A stretch of 64,000 nt of DNA from Pirellulales bacterium (lineage in GTDB: Bacteria > Planctomycetota > Planctomycetia > Pirellulales > JAEUIK01). The stretch covers positions 151,082 through 215,081 of the forward strand of contig JAHBXR010000009.1 of the NCBI GenBank assembly GCA_019636335.1, in the 5' to 3' direction. The position numbers and the translations under genes were made by a program. The first letter of the stretch is position 1, and the number at the start of each line of letters is the position of its first letter. The notes beneath the pieces were generated by a model. The model saw nothing but the letters and a program-made list of their open reading frames with translations, was not told the origin of the DNA and ran no database searches. Shown here one piece after another: positions 45,228 to 54,628 of this stretch.

Positions 45228-47042
45228 TCAGAACGGTAGCACGATGGGCACCAGCAGCACGCTGACGATCAAGACGATGAAGCTGAACGGTACCCCCAGT
45301 TTCACGAAGTCGGCGAAGTTGTAATTGCCCGGCGTCACGACGAGCGTGTTGACCGGCGAGGAGACGGGCGTCATGAACGCAGTCGAGGCGGCCAGCGCCA
45401 CGATCATTGCAAAGGGATAAGGAGAGAGCTCGAGTTCCTGCGCCACGGCAATGGCGACCGGCGCCATCAAGACCGCGGTGGCCGTGTTCGAGATGAACAT
45501 GCCCAACAGCGCCGTAATTGCGAACAGGGCCGCCAGCACGCCCTGCGGACCGACGCCGCTGGTGACGGCCATCAATCCTTCGGATGCCAGCTCGACTCCG
45601 CCCGTCCGCTGCAGCGCCGTGGAGAAAGGAAGCATACCCACGATGAGCACGATGGTCTTCCAATCGATCGAGCGGTAGGAGCTTTCGAGCGTGACGCAAC
45701 CCAGCACCCCCATCAGCAGGCAGCCCAGCAAGGCCGCCTGCACGTTGGGGACGACACCACTCACCATCAGTCCGACGACCAGGACCAGGCTGACCAGGGC
45801 TTGCGGTACTTTGCCGACGACCGGCAAGACATCTTGATACTCGGCGGGGAGGCTGAGCATGACGAGATCCTTGCCCCCGGCCTGGATATTGCGGATGGCG
45901 CGCCACGGGCCGATCAAGAGCAACGTGTCGCCGATCTTCAGCACTTCGTCGCGCAGCCCACGTTCGTGGGCGACGGCGCCGCGACGCAAGCCGATCACGG
46001 TCAGCCCGTAGCGCGAGCGAATCTCGGCCTGCACCGCACTGCTGCCGACGAACGACGAGTCGGCCGGGACAATCGCCTCGGCCATGCCGATGTCTTGGGC
46101 GCGATCGTTGAAAAAGGCTCCCCCGAGGGGTAAGGCCTCGAGCGCGTATTGCTGGCGCAAAGCCTCGGCATCGGCGTCGGGCGCGAAGAGATCGACCAGC
46201 AGCACGTCGCCGGCGCGAATCACGGTCTTGGCCGTGGGTTGAATCAAACGTCCCATCCGCTCGATGGCCACCAGGCTGGCGCCGGGATTGTCGCGCAGGC
46301 GGATCTCGGCCAGCGTTCGTCCGATGAGGGGCGAACTGGACATCACGCGCACGCGCTGCTCGCGGTCGGCCAGTCGATACTCGTCGACCCAGTCGGCCAG
46401 CGAAGGACCGTTCGTGCCCTGCGACTCGGGCTTGTTCTCGGGCAGCCAACGCCGCGCGAAGAGCATGTATCCGACACCCAGTGCCAGGACCGGCAATCCG
46501 AATGGAGTGAAACTGAAGAACGAAAAGCCGGGGATGCCGTGCCGGGCCAGCTCGCTGTTGACGACGAGGTTGGGGGCCGTGGCCACGAGCGTCATCATGC
46601 CGCTGACGAGGGCGGCAAAGCTTAAAGGCATCATCAGCCGGCTGGCCGAGGTGCCGGTGCTCTGCGCGATGCGCAGTGCCACCGGGATGAAGATCGCCGT
46701 GACCGCGGTCGAGCTCATCGTCGCGCCGAGTCCACACACGACGAGCATCAACAGCGCGATCAGGCGCGGCTCGCTGCTGCCGGCCCTGCCGGTGAGCCAG
46801 TCTCCCAGACGCCGGGCCACACCCGTGCGCACGAGCCCGTCGCCGATGACGAACAGAGTCGCGATCAGCACGATGTTCGCATCGCTGAAACCGGCGAGGG
46901 CCTCGCTCATCGTGATGACGCCCGTCAAGGGCAACACGGTGAGCACGAGCAGGGCCACGGCATCCATGCGCGGCTTGTTGATCGCAAACATGACGATCGC
47001 CGCGGCCAGCAGGCCCAAGACCAAGGCCAGTTCGATGCTCAT
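45228..47042 (-). CDS. SLC13/DASS-type sodium:dicarboxylate symporter with TrkA-C domains
   Basis: A 604-residue inner-membrane carrier. The N-terminal helices begin IELALVLGLLAAAIVMFAIN, and SSTAVTAIFIPVALRIA is the substrate/Na+-binding SNT-like motif. The middle part (about residues 205-395) holds two cytoplasmic TrkA-C-like (RCK-C) repeats, LIGRTLAEIRLRDNPGASLVAI and the later IRSRYGLTVIGLRRG, as in many bacterial DASS proteins. The C-terminal helical half contains FISNTATAVLMAPVAIAVA, the second SNT motif. It is likely for succinate/dicarboxylates or sulfate-like anions. The AbgT gene follows after 46 bp, and a DcaP-like porin gene lies 199 bp upstream. Confidence 0.87.
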   Translation of the reverse strand: MSIELALVLGLLAAAIVMFAINKPRMDAVALLVLTVLPLTGVITMSEALAGFSDANIVLIATLFVIGDGLVRTGVARRLGDWLTGRAGSSEPRLIALLMLVVCGLGATMSSTAVTAIFIPVALRIAQSTGTSASRLMMPLSFAALVSGMMTLVATAPNLVVNSELARHGIPGFSFFSFTPFGLPVLALGVGYMLFARRWLPENKPESQGTNGPSLADWVDEYRLADREQRVRVMSSSPLIGRTLAEIRLRDNPGASLVAIERMGRLIQPTAKTVIRAGDVLLVDLFAPDADAEALRQQYALEALPLGGAFFNDRAQDIGMAEAIVPADSSFVGSSAVQAEIRSRYGLTVIGLRRGAVAHERGLRDEVLKIGDTLLLIGPWRAIRNIQAGGKDLVMLSLPAEYQDVLPVVGKVPQALVSLVLVVGLMVSGVVPNVQAALLGCLLMGVLGCVTLESSYRSIDWKTIVLIVGMLPFSTALQRTGGVELASEGLMAVTSGVGPQGVLAALFAITALLGMFISNTATAVLMAPVAIAVAQELELSPYPFAMIVALAASTAFMTPVSSPVNTLVVTPGNYNFADFVKLGVPFSFIVLIVSVLLVPIVLPF

Positions 47043-47241
47043 CGAGGTTCTGCCGGGAGTGATCGCACGACGCTCAGAGAAGTCGCTTTCAGAAAAAGAT
47101 CTTGCGCGGAGAAGATGGGGATTTTATCCCCCTGGGCAGGCGATTTCCAGGGCGCCGCGCATCGCCAAAAGCAGGCGTAAGGCGAAGCGCCGTACTCCTG
47201 GCATGGTGACGGAATTCCTGAAGTCGTACGCGCGGTCGTAC

Positions 47242-48936
47242 TTAGAAGTTGTACTGAAAGGCCGTCTGCAACCGTTGCGCGCGGCCGCTCTCGTCGTCGA
47301 TGTCCTCGCGCTGCCCCCACAGATACTCGAGGCCGATCGAGAGATTCGTGACCGGGATCCACCAGAGCGTCGTCGCGAGATACTGCGAATTGGCGTAGGT
47401 ACTGCCGGGCATCAGGTCGGTATTGCCTACGCGCAGCTTCGAGTAGGTGAAGTTCAACATCCAGTTTTCGTTGATCCAGTGCTCGTAGGCGGTGGTCCAA
47501 CCGTTCGTGTAGAGCGTCTCGAAGGCGCCCGCGGCGGTGACGGCGCCGTCGAATCCCTGGCCGACCGTGTCTTGAAAATAGCGCGCGATGCCGTAGCCGA
47601 CGCCGTATTGCAGCAGCACGCGACTGCGCGTGAGTCCATCGGGACAAGGGTCGCGGATGGGATCGGTTCCCAGCAGGATGGCCCAAGGGTGGAAGTTGCT
47701 GGTCAGATTCATGCCGTAGCCGGCATCGCGCTCGACCGAACCTCCGGTCGGGCGATAGCCGATCGTGCGCACGATGGCCGCCGCTTGCAGATGGAACAGG
47801 TCGGCCTCGTAGCGCAGGTGGGTGGTGAAGTCGGGTACCTCCTGCACGTTGTCGCCGAGACCAAACGTCGTGATATCGGAGAAAGGTTGCTCGGCGGCCG
47901 CCGCCCAATAGACCCGTTCGCCGATGGGCAGCGTCATGCGCACCAGGCCCTGCCGCGCGTTCACGATGCCGTTTGGTCCCTGGAAGTCGGCCGTGCGCGG
48001 AAAGGAACTCGGATCCATGAATACGGTCGTCGCCTGACCAATGCGGAAGTAACCCACGTCGAGGTAGGCGAAGCGCAGACGAGGAACGTTCGAAGCCCCC
48101 ACCCCCGGCGGATTGCCACTGAGGAAATCCATTTGTATGAAGGTGTGGATCGTGGTGTCGAGCTCGGGCACCGGCGTCCAACTGTCGAGACTCAGCCGCG
48201 TCGGACGCGCACTGAAATTCATATCCTGGCCCGGACCGTTCGGCACGGGAATCGTCCGCGTGACGAACAGGTCGGGGGTGCCGATCGGATCGAAGCTGAA
48301 GTTCGCTCCCATCCGCACGAAGCCGCTCAGGCGTAACGACGTGCCCGTGCTCGGCAACATGAACGAATCGTTGAGCGGACCGCGCACGACCGACTCTTCG
48401 AGCTGCTCGGGGGTGACGCGCTCGGGTACCGGGATGCGCTCGTAGAGTGGCGCACCGGGCGCCTCCTGATAGTCGAGCGGATAGTAGCCGCGCGGCGCGT
48501 AATCGGCGTAGGGGCGCGGGCCGATGCCGGGTTCATCGTAGTAGCGCGAGAAGTACTGATAGGCACGAGAGGCGCGCGTCGGCGATTGTTCTTCCGGCAT
48601 GCCGCTTGGCGCGCTTTGATAGTTGGGATCGGTGTACTCCAGGGGAGGTTGATATCCCGAGGCGGGGACAACCGAAGAAGCAGTCGCGCCCGGTGACGTC
48701 GTGGGCACGTCGAGAAAGTTCGCGCTGGTAAGGAACGAGAAGTCGGACGATGCGAACAGTACGGCCGGGGTCTCGCGCGACAACGGCGCGGCGCCCGTCG
48801 CGGAAGGCAGGGGTCGGGGAGGCAGAGTCGTATGCATCTGAGCGCGCGAAACTTGCGCAGGACCCAGCACGAGTAAGGCCATCGCTACGAGACAGGAACT
48901 CTGCCGGACGATCGATGGGTACTGGTCGAGGAACAT
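47242..48936 (-). CDS. DcaP-like outer-membrane porin
   Basis: A 564-residue exported protein. The signal peptide has the core SCLVAMALLVLG with cleavage after SRA near residue 32. A long Pro/Tyr/Arg-rich, coiled or disordered N-terminal section (about 33-175) precedes the barrel. The 16-18-strand barrel part starts at TSLRLSGFVRMGANFSF and includes VPRLRFAYLDVGYFRIGQ and AAAIVRTIGY, with the terminal strand LQTAFQYNF ending in Phe. DcaP-family trimeric porins take up dicarboxylates and other organic anions in Acinetobacter. The SLC13 and AbgT genes downstream on the same strand support a porin-to-carrier pathway. Confidence 0.85.
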   Translation of the reverse strand: MFLDQYPSIVRQSSCLVAMALLVLGPAQVSRAQMHTTLPPRPLPSATGAAPLSRETPAVLFASSDFSFLTSANFLDVPTTSPGATASSVVPASGYQPPLEYTDPNYQSAPSGMPEEQSPTRASRAYQYFSRYYDEPGIGPRPYADYAPRGYYPLDYQEAPGAPLYERIPVPERVTPEQLEESVVRGPLNDSFMLPSTGTSLRLSGFVRMGANFSFDPIGTPDLFVTRTIPVPNGPGQDMNFSARPTRLSLDSWTPVPELDTTIHTFIQMDFLSGNPPGVGASNVPRLRFAYLDVGYFRIGQATTVFMDPSSFPRTADFQGPNGIVNARQGLVRMTLPIGERVYWAAAAEQPFSDITTFGLGDNVQEVPDFTTHLRYEADLFHLQAAAIVRTIGYRPTGGSVERDAGYGMNLTSNFHPWAILLGTDPIRDPCPDGLTRSRVLLQYGVGYGIARYFQDTVGQGFDGAVTAAGAFETLYTNGWTTAYEHWINENWMLNFTYSKLRVGNTDLMPGSTYANSQYLATTLWWIPVTNLSIGLEYLWGQREDIDDESGRAQRLQTAFQYNF

Positions 48937-49163
48937 CTTTGCCTGCCTCTGGCTGGCTCGCGCATGCTAGCAACGATGCCCGCTCTAGCGGGATCTTGGA
49001 CGCACGGCGGCGCGGCATTACAAGCCCCATAATCGGCAAGCTCGTGCAAGAAATGCACGTTTTCGCCAACCTGGCGGTTTTTCCTAACCGTCAGACTGCC
49101 GTGCTAGCGATGTTGCGCGAGCTGCTTCCTTGAAGCGCTGAATTCTGGCAAGGCCGAAGAGGA

Positions 49164-50429
49164 TTAGCGTTCGTCGGCGGCCACCACCTCGGCTGCTGCT
49201 CTGGTGAGCGGTGCGACTTCATGAACGGTTGGGGGCGAAGCAGAGGAATCCCGCTCGTTTGTCCAACGGCGGCCGGTTGTTTTCGCAGAGTAGATCTCCG
49301 CGATCAGCCGCTCGTAGCCCCCGACCATGCTTTCGAGCGAAGCGTGCCGCACGATCCGTTCGCGAGCCGCGCGGCCAAGGTACTCGCGCGTCTGCGGATT
49401 CGTCAGCAAGGTGGTGAGCCGCGCGGCGAGCGTTTGTTCGTCTCCCGGGGGGACGAGAAACCCCGTTTCGCCATCGATCACATTCTCGGGAATCGAGCCC
49501 ACGCGCGTCGAAACGACCGGACGTCCGCTCGAGAGCGCCTCGAGCACGGAGACGGGGTTCGCTTCCATCTTGGACGTCAGCGCGACGACGTCGATCACGT
49601 GCAGCAGCTCGGGGATATCGCGGCGCATGCCCAGCATGTGGACAATGCCTGCAAGACCCAGATTGTGAATCTGTGCTTCAATCTCGGGACGCAACGGGCC
49701 ATCGCCGACGATCAGAAAGCGTGCCTCGGGCACCGTGCGATGGACGATCGCCGCGGCGCGCAAGAACAGGTCGTGATTCTTCTCGGGACGCAGCACCGCG
49801 ACGATGCCAACCGTGGGGGCGCCCACGGGCAACCCCAACTCCGCGCGCAGGGCATCATTGCCGGGGCGATCGCAGAAGCGCGATGTATCGACGCCGTTCG
49901 GGATGACGCGAATCTTGCGCGGGGCACAACCTTCGTCGCTGGCGAGAAAGCAACCGTGCGCCTCGGCCACCGCGATGAAGGCGTCGGTCAGGGGCGCGAG
50001 CAGGCGATTCGAGAACTCGACGCGATTCGGCAAGCCGGTCGAATGCAGGGCCGAGGCGATCACCGGCACGCCCGCCCGCCACGCGGCGAGACGCCCCCAG
50101 AACATCTTGTCGCCGCCGGTGCCGACCGTGACGACGGCATCGGTCTGCCGCTCGCGAAACAATTGGGTGAGCCGCGCGAGCACGCGCAGGTCGAACTTGT
50201 TTTGCAGCAGGCCGTTGAAGGCGGGCACCTCGACGACGAGTTGATCCCCCAGCACGCCCAATTGCTTGAGGCAGACCAGCTCGGGCGCGAAGCGGCGACG
50301 ATCCATGCGCCGAATGATGTTCGCCAGTAGGGTCTCTTCGCCCCCCACGTTGAGCGCCGTGGTGACGAAAGCGACCCGCAGCGGACCACGTTGTTCGATC
50401 GGCAACAGTTCGCGGTGGCGGTATTTCAT
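49164..50429 (-). CDS. GT4-family glycosyltransferase (exopolysaccharide synthesis)
   Basis: A 421-residue GT-B transferase. ATG 50429 gives the proper start (the Rossmann segment VAFVTTALNVGGEETLL at about residue 20). The open frame runs on upstream into the flippase gene's opposite frame and should be ignored. The C-terminal donor part shows VAVLRPEKNHDLFLRAA, FLIVGDGPLRPEIE and the E-x7-E region EANPVSVLEALSSGRPVVS. It adds a sugar from a nucleotide donor, probably to the lipid-linked repeat. A Ser/Thr/Pro-rich tail of about 40 residues ends the protein. It is the last gene of the minus-strand arm, 20 bp after the flippase. Confidence 0.88.
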   Translation of the reverse strand: MKYRHRELLPIEQRGPLRVAFVTTALNVGGEETLLANIIRRMDRRRFAPELVCLKQLGVLGDQLVVEVPAFNGLLQNKFDLRVLARLTQLFRERQTDAVVTVGTGGDKMFWGRLAAWRAGVPVIASALHSTGLPNRVEFSNRLLAPLTDAFIAVAEAHGCFLASDEGCAPRKIRVIPNGVDTSRFCDRPGNDALRAELGLPVGAPTVGIVAVLRPEKNHDLFLRAAAIVHRTVPEARFLIVGDGPLRPEIEAQIHNLGLAGIVHMLGMRRDIPELLHVIDVVALTSKMEANPVSVLEALSSGRPVVSTRVGSIPENVIDGETGFLVPPGDEQTLAARLTTLLTNPQTREYLGRAARERIVRHASLESMVGGYERLIAEIYSAKTTGRRWTNERDSSASPPTVHEVAPLTRAAAEVVAADER

Positions 50430-50449
50430 CGGGGAACTCGCAACGCCAT

Positions 50450-52090
50450 TCAACTTGGATTCGTGAGCGAGCGACGCAGGTAGGGGACGCGGTCGAGATA
50501 CTGCCGTGCGAAGGCAATCAACTGGGCCTGCTCGTCTCGTCGCACGAGCTTGCCGCAGGCGATGGCGATCGCCAGTCCCAGCAGCACGGCCAGCGTGGGC
50601 CAGACACCCAAGGCGAAGACGCCCGGCGCGGCGAGCAATATGGCCGTGCCGGGATCGAACGAGAGCCGGTGCAGCAAGGCAAAGCTGTAGACCAGGCTCA
50701 GCGTGATGAAGTTCCCGATGAAGGTGGCCAGCACGGCCCCCCACAACCCGTACACCGGCAGCCAGGCGAAGTTCAACACCACGTTCACGACCAGGCCGGC
50801 CAACAGGGCGAGACTTCCCTGGCGGGCGCGCTCCGCGCACCACAAATACGACTGCACGATTGTCGTCAGGCCGAACCAGCAGCAATAGGCCAGCGTCATC
50901 GGCAAGATCGCCTTGCCGAGCGCGTACTTGTTCTCGAAGGCGATCTCGAACAACGGTCCCGACATCAGCAGAATGCCCAGGCCGCCGACCATCAGGCCCA
51001 GCGAGCTGAGCTTGATCGACAGGTTCGAGCGGGCGGATACCTCGCGGAACCGCCCGGCTTCCCAGTCGTGACTCAGATAGGGAGTCAGAATGCCGCTGAG
51101 CATGAAGGCAATCGTCTCGAGCAACAGCGGCACGATGCGCGAGGCGTGGTACTCGCCCACTTGTTGCAGCGCGATCTCGCTGGGCATGCCGCTGAAATGG
51201 ATGATCATGTAACGGGCGGCCAGACCGAACAGGTTGGTGAGCCAATTGCTGACCCATACCCAGATGACGAAGGGGAGAATCTTGCCCCACAGGCCCGCGG
51301 CCGAGAGGGGGGCTTCGCGGGCGGGCAAGGCGCGCCAGGTCGCGCGCAGCCACAGCAGGCCCACCCCGACCGAGACCACGCAGGCCGTGGCAAACCCTAT
51401 GAGCACCACGGTGGCCGAGGGTTTCCAGAGGATCACGAGCAAGAGGCTCACCGTGGCGAACGTCAATCCATTGACGAATTGCATCATCGCCGTGAGGCGC
51501 GATTGCCGCAGGGCCATGAACAGCTCGGTGAAGAAGTTGTACACGACGGCGATGCCAAGCGTGCCAGCCCACACGAGCGTCAGCGTCACGAACTGCTCGT
51601 TGCCGAAGAACAAGCGGGCAAACCACGGGGCGGCCAGCATCACCGTGGCGACAGCGGCCGCGGCCAACAAGCCGCACACGAGTGCCAGGCGGCAAAGAAA
51701 CGTCCGCAACTGATCACGCTGGCGGTAGTATTCGACGTAACGACCAAAGCAGCCGGGCAGCGCCAAAACGGCAATCGGCCCCGCCATCAGCAGAAAGTCG
51801 TAGGCCAGGTCCCACTGCCCCAGTTCTTCGACCGGCAGCCAGCGGCAGAAGAGGATGCCGCGAATGAAGCCGATGCCGCGCTGCACGACCATCAACGCGA
51901 GCATGATCAACATGCTCTCGGCCAGGCCATGCACGCGAATCTCGGGCGAGGCAGGCTCAACGGCGGACGCCGTCGATTCGTGCTCGGCGACGGCGCAGGA
52001 GACCGTCGCCGGCGCTTCGACGATCGTACCGGTCGCAAAACTTTCAGCGTCGAGACCGCTGGTGAGAGAATCGCCGGCGTAGGAGCTCAA
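50450..52090 (-). CDS. Oligosaccharide flippase (Wzx/MATE-MviN-like)
   Basis: A 546-residue inner-membrane protein with about 12-14 helices that would flip lipid-linked repeat units to the periplasm. The first 60 residues are hydrophilic and Glu/Ser/Ala-rich. The membrane part begins ESMLIMLALMVVQRGIGFIRG, and the LGQWDLAYDFLLMAGPIAVLALPG and GNEQFVTLTLVWAGTLG parts match the polysaccharide-synthesis/MATE fold. It overlaps the deacetylase stop by 4 bp at its start and precedes the GT4 gene. Its place among the polymerase and chain-length genes supports the Wzx role. Confidence 0.85.
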   Translation of the reverse strand: MSSYAGDSLTSGLDAESFATGTIVEAPATVSCAVAEHESTASAVEPASPEIRVHGLAESMLIMLALMVVQRGIGFIRGILFCRWLPVEELGQWDLAYDFLLMAGPIAVLALPGCFGRYVEYYRQRDQLRTFLCRLALVCGLLAAAAVATVMLAAPWFARLFFGNEQFVTLTLVWAGTLGIAVVYNFFTELFMALRQSRLTAMMQFVNGLTFATVSLLLVILWKPSATVVLIGFATACVVSVGVGLLWLRATWRALPAREAPLSAAGLWGKILPFVIWVWVSNWLTNLFGLAARYMIIHFSGMPSEIALQQVGEYHASRIVPLLLETIAFMLSGILTPYLSHDWEAGRFREVSARSNLSIKLSSLGLMVGGLGILLMSGPLFEIAFENKYALGKAILPMTLAYCCWFGLTTIVQSYLWCAERARQGSLALLAGLVVNVVLNFAWLPVYGLWGAVLATFIGNFITLSLVYSFALLHRLSFDPGTAILLAAPGVFALGVWPTLAVLLGLAIAIACGKLVRRDEQAQLIAFARQYLDRVPYLRRSLTNPS

Positions 52091-52959
52091 GACTGCGCCA
52101 CTCCTGTCGGCAGTCGGCGCGAGGCGTCGACGCCATAGAAGAAGCGCCGCGTGCGACGTTCTTTGACCGGGTCCCCCGCGATCCAGTTGCGCAGGCGGAT
52201 CGTGGGACCGTCGACGCCGATGCGTTGAATGTGGAAGGCATCGTCGCCGGGATAGTTGTAGCCGCCGTAGGCCGAACAGGCCGCTTCGTAGCCCGCCTCG
52301 TAAGCGATATGGAAGGCGGCGGCGTTCAGGTTGCGATGCTGACCGTAGGGGAAGGCGAAGTAGCGCACGGGCTTGCCGAGCGCCGCTTGCAGTTCTTCAC
52401 CCGCCGTGACGACCTCGTCCTGCAGCACGGCCGAATCGGAGGTGCCCCCCAAGTCGGCGTGGGTGCGGGTATGGGCACCGATTTCGATCCCCGCCGCTGC
52501 CAGTGCCCGCAGTTCCTCGATGGTGTTCGGCGCCAGGTTATTGCCCATGCGCAGATCGTGCTCGAAGGGGACCCCTTCGAGCACCTGCTTCGTGGTGACG
52601 AAGTAGGTGCAGGGGACGCGCTCGGCGACGAGCAGGGGGAGCGCGTGGCGGCAATTGTCGGCATAGCCGTCGTCGAAGGTGATGCTCACGCAAGGCTCGT
52701 GATTCATCCGCAAGCGGATGCGGCGCTGTGCCTCTTCGAGCGAGACAAGCTCGCAGTGGCGCTTCAGCCAGCGAATCTCCTGCTCGAAGAGACGATTCGG
52801 GCGCGTCCACAGGTTCGCGGCGTCATCGGCCACGCGGTGGTAGACGAGCACGACGACCGGCGCGCGACCCGTCTCGGCCAGGCGGCGATTGCGCCGGCGG
52901 CGATAGGGCATCGAGCCGTGGTAATAGAGCTCCAGCAGCAGCCGCTTCCAGATGGGCAT
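52087..52959 (-). CDS. Polysaccharide deacetylase (NodB domain)
   Basis: A 290-residue carbohydrate esterase 4-type deacetylase. The NodB motif 1 is TFDDGYADN (94-102), with the metal-binding second Asp at 97. Motif 2 is HTRTH (163-167), supplying the two His ligands. The later YFAFPYGQHRN supplies the third motif Arg. A basic, Tyr-rich N-terminus (MPYRRRRNRR) suggests membrane or glycan proximity, but no signal peptide is seen. It would remove N- or O-acetyl groups from the exopolysaccharide or its lipid-linked precursor. It starts 3 bp after the GNAT gene and overlaps the flippase gene. Confidence 0.88.
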   Translation of the reverse strand: MPIWKRLLLELYYHGSMPYRRRRNRRLAETGRAPVVVLVYHRVADDAANLWTRPNRLFEQEIRWLKRHCELVSLEEAQRRIRLRMNHEPCVSITFDDGYADNCRHALPLLVAERVPCTYFVTTKQVLEGVPFEHDLRMGNNLAPNTIEELRALAAAGIEIGAHTRTHADLGGTSDSAVLQDEVVTAGEELQAALGKPVRYFAFPYGQHRNLNAAAFHIAYEAGYEAACSAYGGYNYPGDDAFHIQRIGVDGPTIRLRNWIAGDPVKERRTRRFFYGVDASRRLPTGVAQS

Positions 52960-52962
52960 ACG

Positions 52963-54147
52963 TCACACTCCGCTCTCGATCGCCAATCGCCCGGTGAATT
53001 TCAGACCGTTCTTGATCCACTGCTTCATGCTTTCGCCCGCGACGCGGGCGCCGTGTCGCATCTGCGCGGTCATGTTCCGCGGCACGATGCGAATGTCGAC
53101 AGTCTCGCGCGGCATGGCGCGCCAGTGCAGCTTGTAGGGTTCGTCGCCGCGCAGAAAATCGAAGGCGCGGTAGCCATCGGCGATCGCCTGCCGGAGCGTG
53201 GCGATGGTGATCAATCGGCCGGGCTCGGCGTCGAGCGCGTCGGGGTCGATGGCTCCCTGGTAGGCGTACAGCACTCGGTTGCCCACCAGGTGCAATTCGA
53301 CGGCGATCGGCCGCCCTTCCATTTCGAGCCAATGCAGGCGGAGCTTGCCCAGCGCGAGCATGCGGTGCGAGACGTCGCGCAAGAAGCCGACGAAGCGCGG
53401 ATCGGCGAAGGGGGTCGACTCGCCCCGGGCAGCCCGGCGGCGGGTTTGCATGTCGATCAGCGCGTCGAGGGCGAACGTGACGTCGTCGTCCGTGGCGGCA
53501 AGATGGATCTTGGCGCGACCCGAGTCGAGCGCCGTGCGCTGGAGCCGGCGCACCTGCTTGCGGTGCGACTTGGAGAGCAGGGCGAGGTACTCGTCCCAGG
53601 TGGCGGGCAGGTCGAGCCGCCAGCACGGTTCGCCCGCGCGGTGATACACCGACGCTCCACGATCGGAGAGATAAGTGAGCAACTGCTGCACGCGGGGATC
53701 GTGTGGGCTGACGCCCGTCAGTTCGACCAGGTCCCAGCTTTCCGAGCCTTCGTCCGAGAGCCAGTCGGCGAGCGACAGTTCTTCGCCGCTGAGGCATTCG
53801 GCCAGCGTCCGCGCGACGACACCTTCGTATCCGCCGGCGGCCATCACGGTGAGATACTCGGAGCAGACCGGGCCGGTGCCCAGGAAGCGCACGACCCGGC
53901 CCTGCGTCGTGCTGCGTTCGACATGCCAGGGGGCGATGCCGACCAGCGAACCATCGCGATCGAGCGCGTAGACGAAGATGGTCCAAAGATCGGGCACGCC
54001 GCGGCGTTGCGCGTTCGGCTCGAAGTGACGCCACCACGTGACGAGCCAATCCCAGCTACGAAAGGGCACATCGTCCGCCAGCGCGTTCCAATCGCTGGCA
54101 AGGGCCTCGAGATCGGCGGTATTTGTGATGCGTTGCAGTCGATACAT
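52963..54147 (-). CDS. CelD/BcsL-like (GNAT/FemAB superfamily) acyltransferase
   Basis: A 394-residue protein. Start ATG 54147 (MYRLQRITNTADLEALAS) gives the usual beginning of the Acetyltransf_6/CelD family. The first GNAT fold carries WDWLVTWWRHF. The second carries LSKSHRKQVRRLQRT, followed by LRLHWLEMEGRPIAVELHLV and YAYQGAIDPDALDAEPGRLI, with FDFLRGDEPYKLHW close to the end. Such proteins acylate extracellular polysaccharide and sit in cellulose and exopolysaccharide loci. It is first in the minus-strand arm and nearly touches the deacetylase. Its antagonistic pairing with a deacetylase suggests tuning of acetyl content (inference). Confidence 0.83.
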   Translation of the reverse strand: MYRLQRITNTADLEALASDWNALADDVPFRSWDWLVTWWRHFEPNAQRRGVPDLWTIFVYALDRDGSLVGIAPWHVERSTTQGRVVRFLGTGPVCSEYLTVMAAGGYEGVVARTLAECLSGEELSLADWLSDEGSESWDLVELTGVSPHDPRVQQLLTYLSDRGASVYHRAGEPCWRLDLPATWDEYLALLSKSHRKQVRRLQRTALDSGRAKIHLAATDDDVTFALDALIDMQTRRRAARGESTPFADPRFVGFLRDVSHRMLALGKLRLHWLEMEGRPIAVELHLVGNRVLYAYQGAIDPDALDAEPGRLITIATLRQAIADGYRAFDFLRGDEPYKLHWRAMPRETVDIRIVPRNMTAQMRHGARVAGESMKQWIKNGLKFTGRLAIESGV

Positions 54148-54628
54148 GGCGTCTTCGGTCGGGGTAGATCGTGCGTGGGCGCAGAATCGAAGGGAGCCCG
54201 CCAAGCGACCGCCCTACGGGATACACCTCAAACTTCGGTCACTCCTAGACAGAAGCAAGCCGAATGCCACACGTAGAATCCGCGCGAATAGGGGCTCGAA
54301 AGGAGGCGTTTTTCGATGGGTTCTGGTGCCGTGGCGCGATCGACGGCCGGTCCGGAAACTGATTGTGACGATTGCACCGTCGTCAGACCTGGCGCCACGT
54401 CGCAGGGCCGCTACGCGCGTGGGGCCTTTCGTCAACATGCGCGGCGGCGGGCAAAAAAAGCCGCCCGGGATTGCCCCGCGCAGCGTCCGTCGAAACCTAG
54501 AGTTTCCCGAGCTTTGCACGCTGCGCGCGGATGGTGCGCCGCCGGTTGGCATTGGCTTTGCTACGGAGAGCTTTCGCCCAGCTACCAGGTCCACCGCAGC
54601 AACGATTCGCACTAAGGGAAATCCAACG
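54148..54628. other. Divergent non-coding spacer of the exopolysaccharide locus
   Basis: 481 bp separating the two arms of the polysaccharide locus. It has no gene-like frame of its own; the open frame reading into the Wzz gene lacks coding character before 54629. It should hold the promoters for both arms. A GGCGGGC-A7-GCCGCCC imperfect hairpin lies around 54445-54466. Confidence 0.45.

Noticed and set aside
49164..51695. An 843-codon frame covering the GT4 gene and running into the flippase region
   Set aside because: Only the part from 50429 downwards has GT4 features. The N-terminal half is an out-of-frame shadow of the flippase gene.
54038..54628. Extension of the Wzz reading frame upstream to 54038
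   Set aside because: This part is antisense to the CelD-like gene and then runs through the divergent spacer. The ribosome-binding site and family N-terminus fit ATG 54629.
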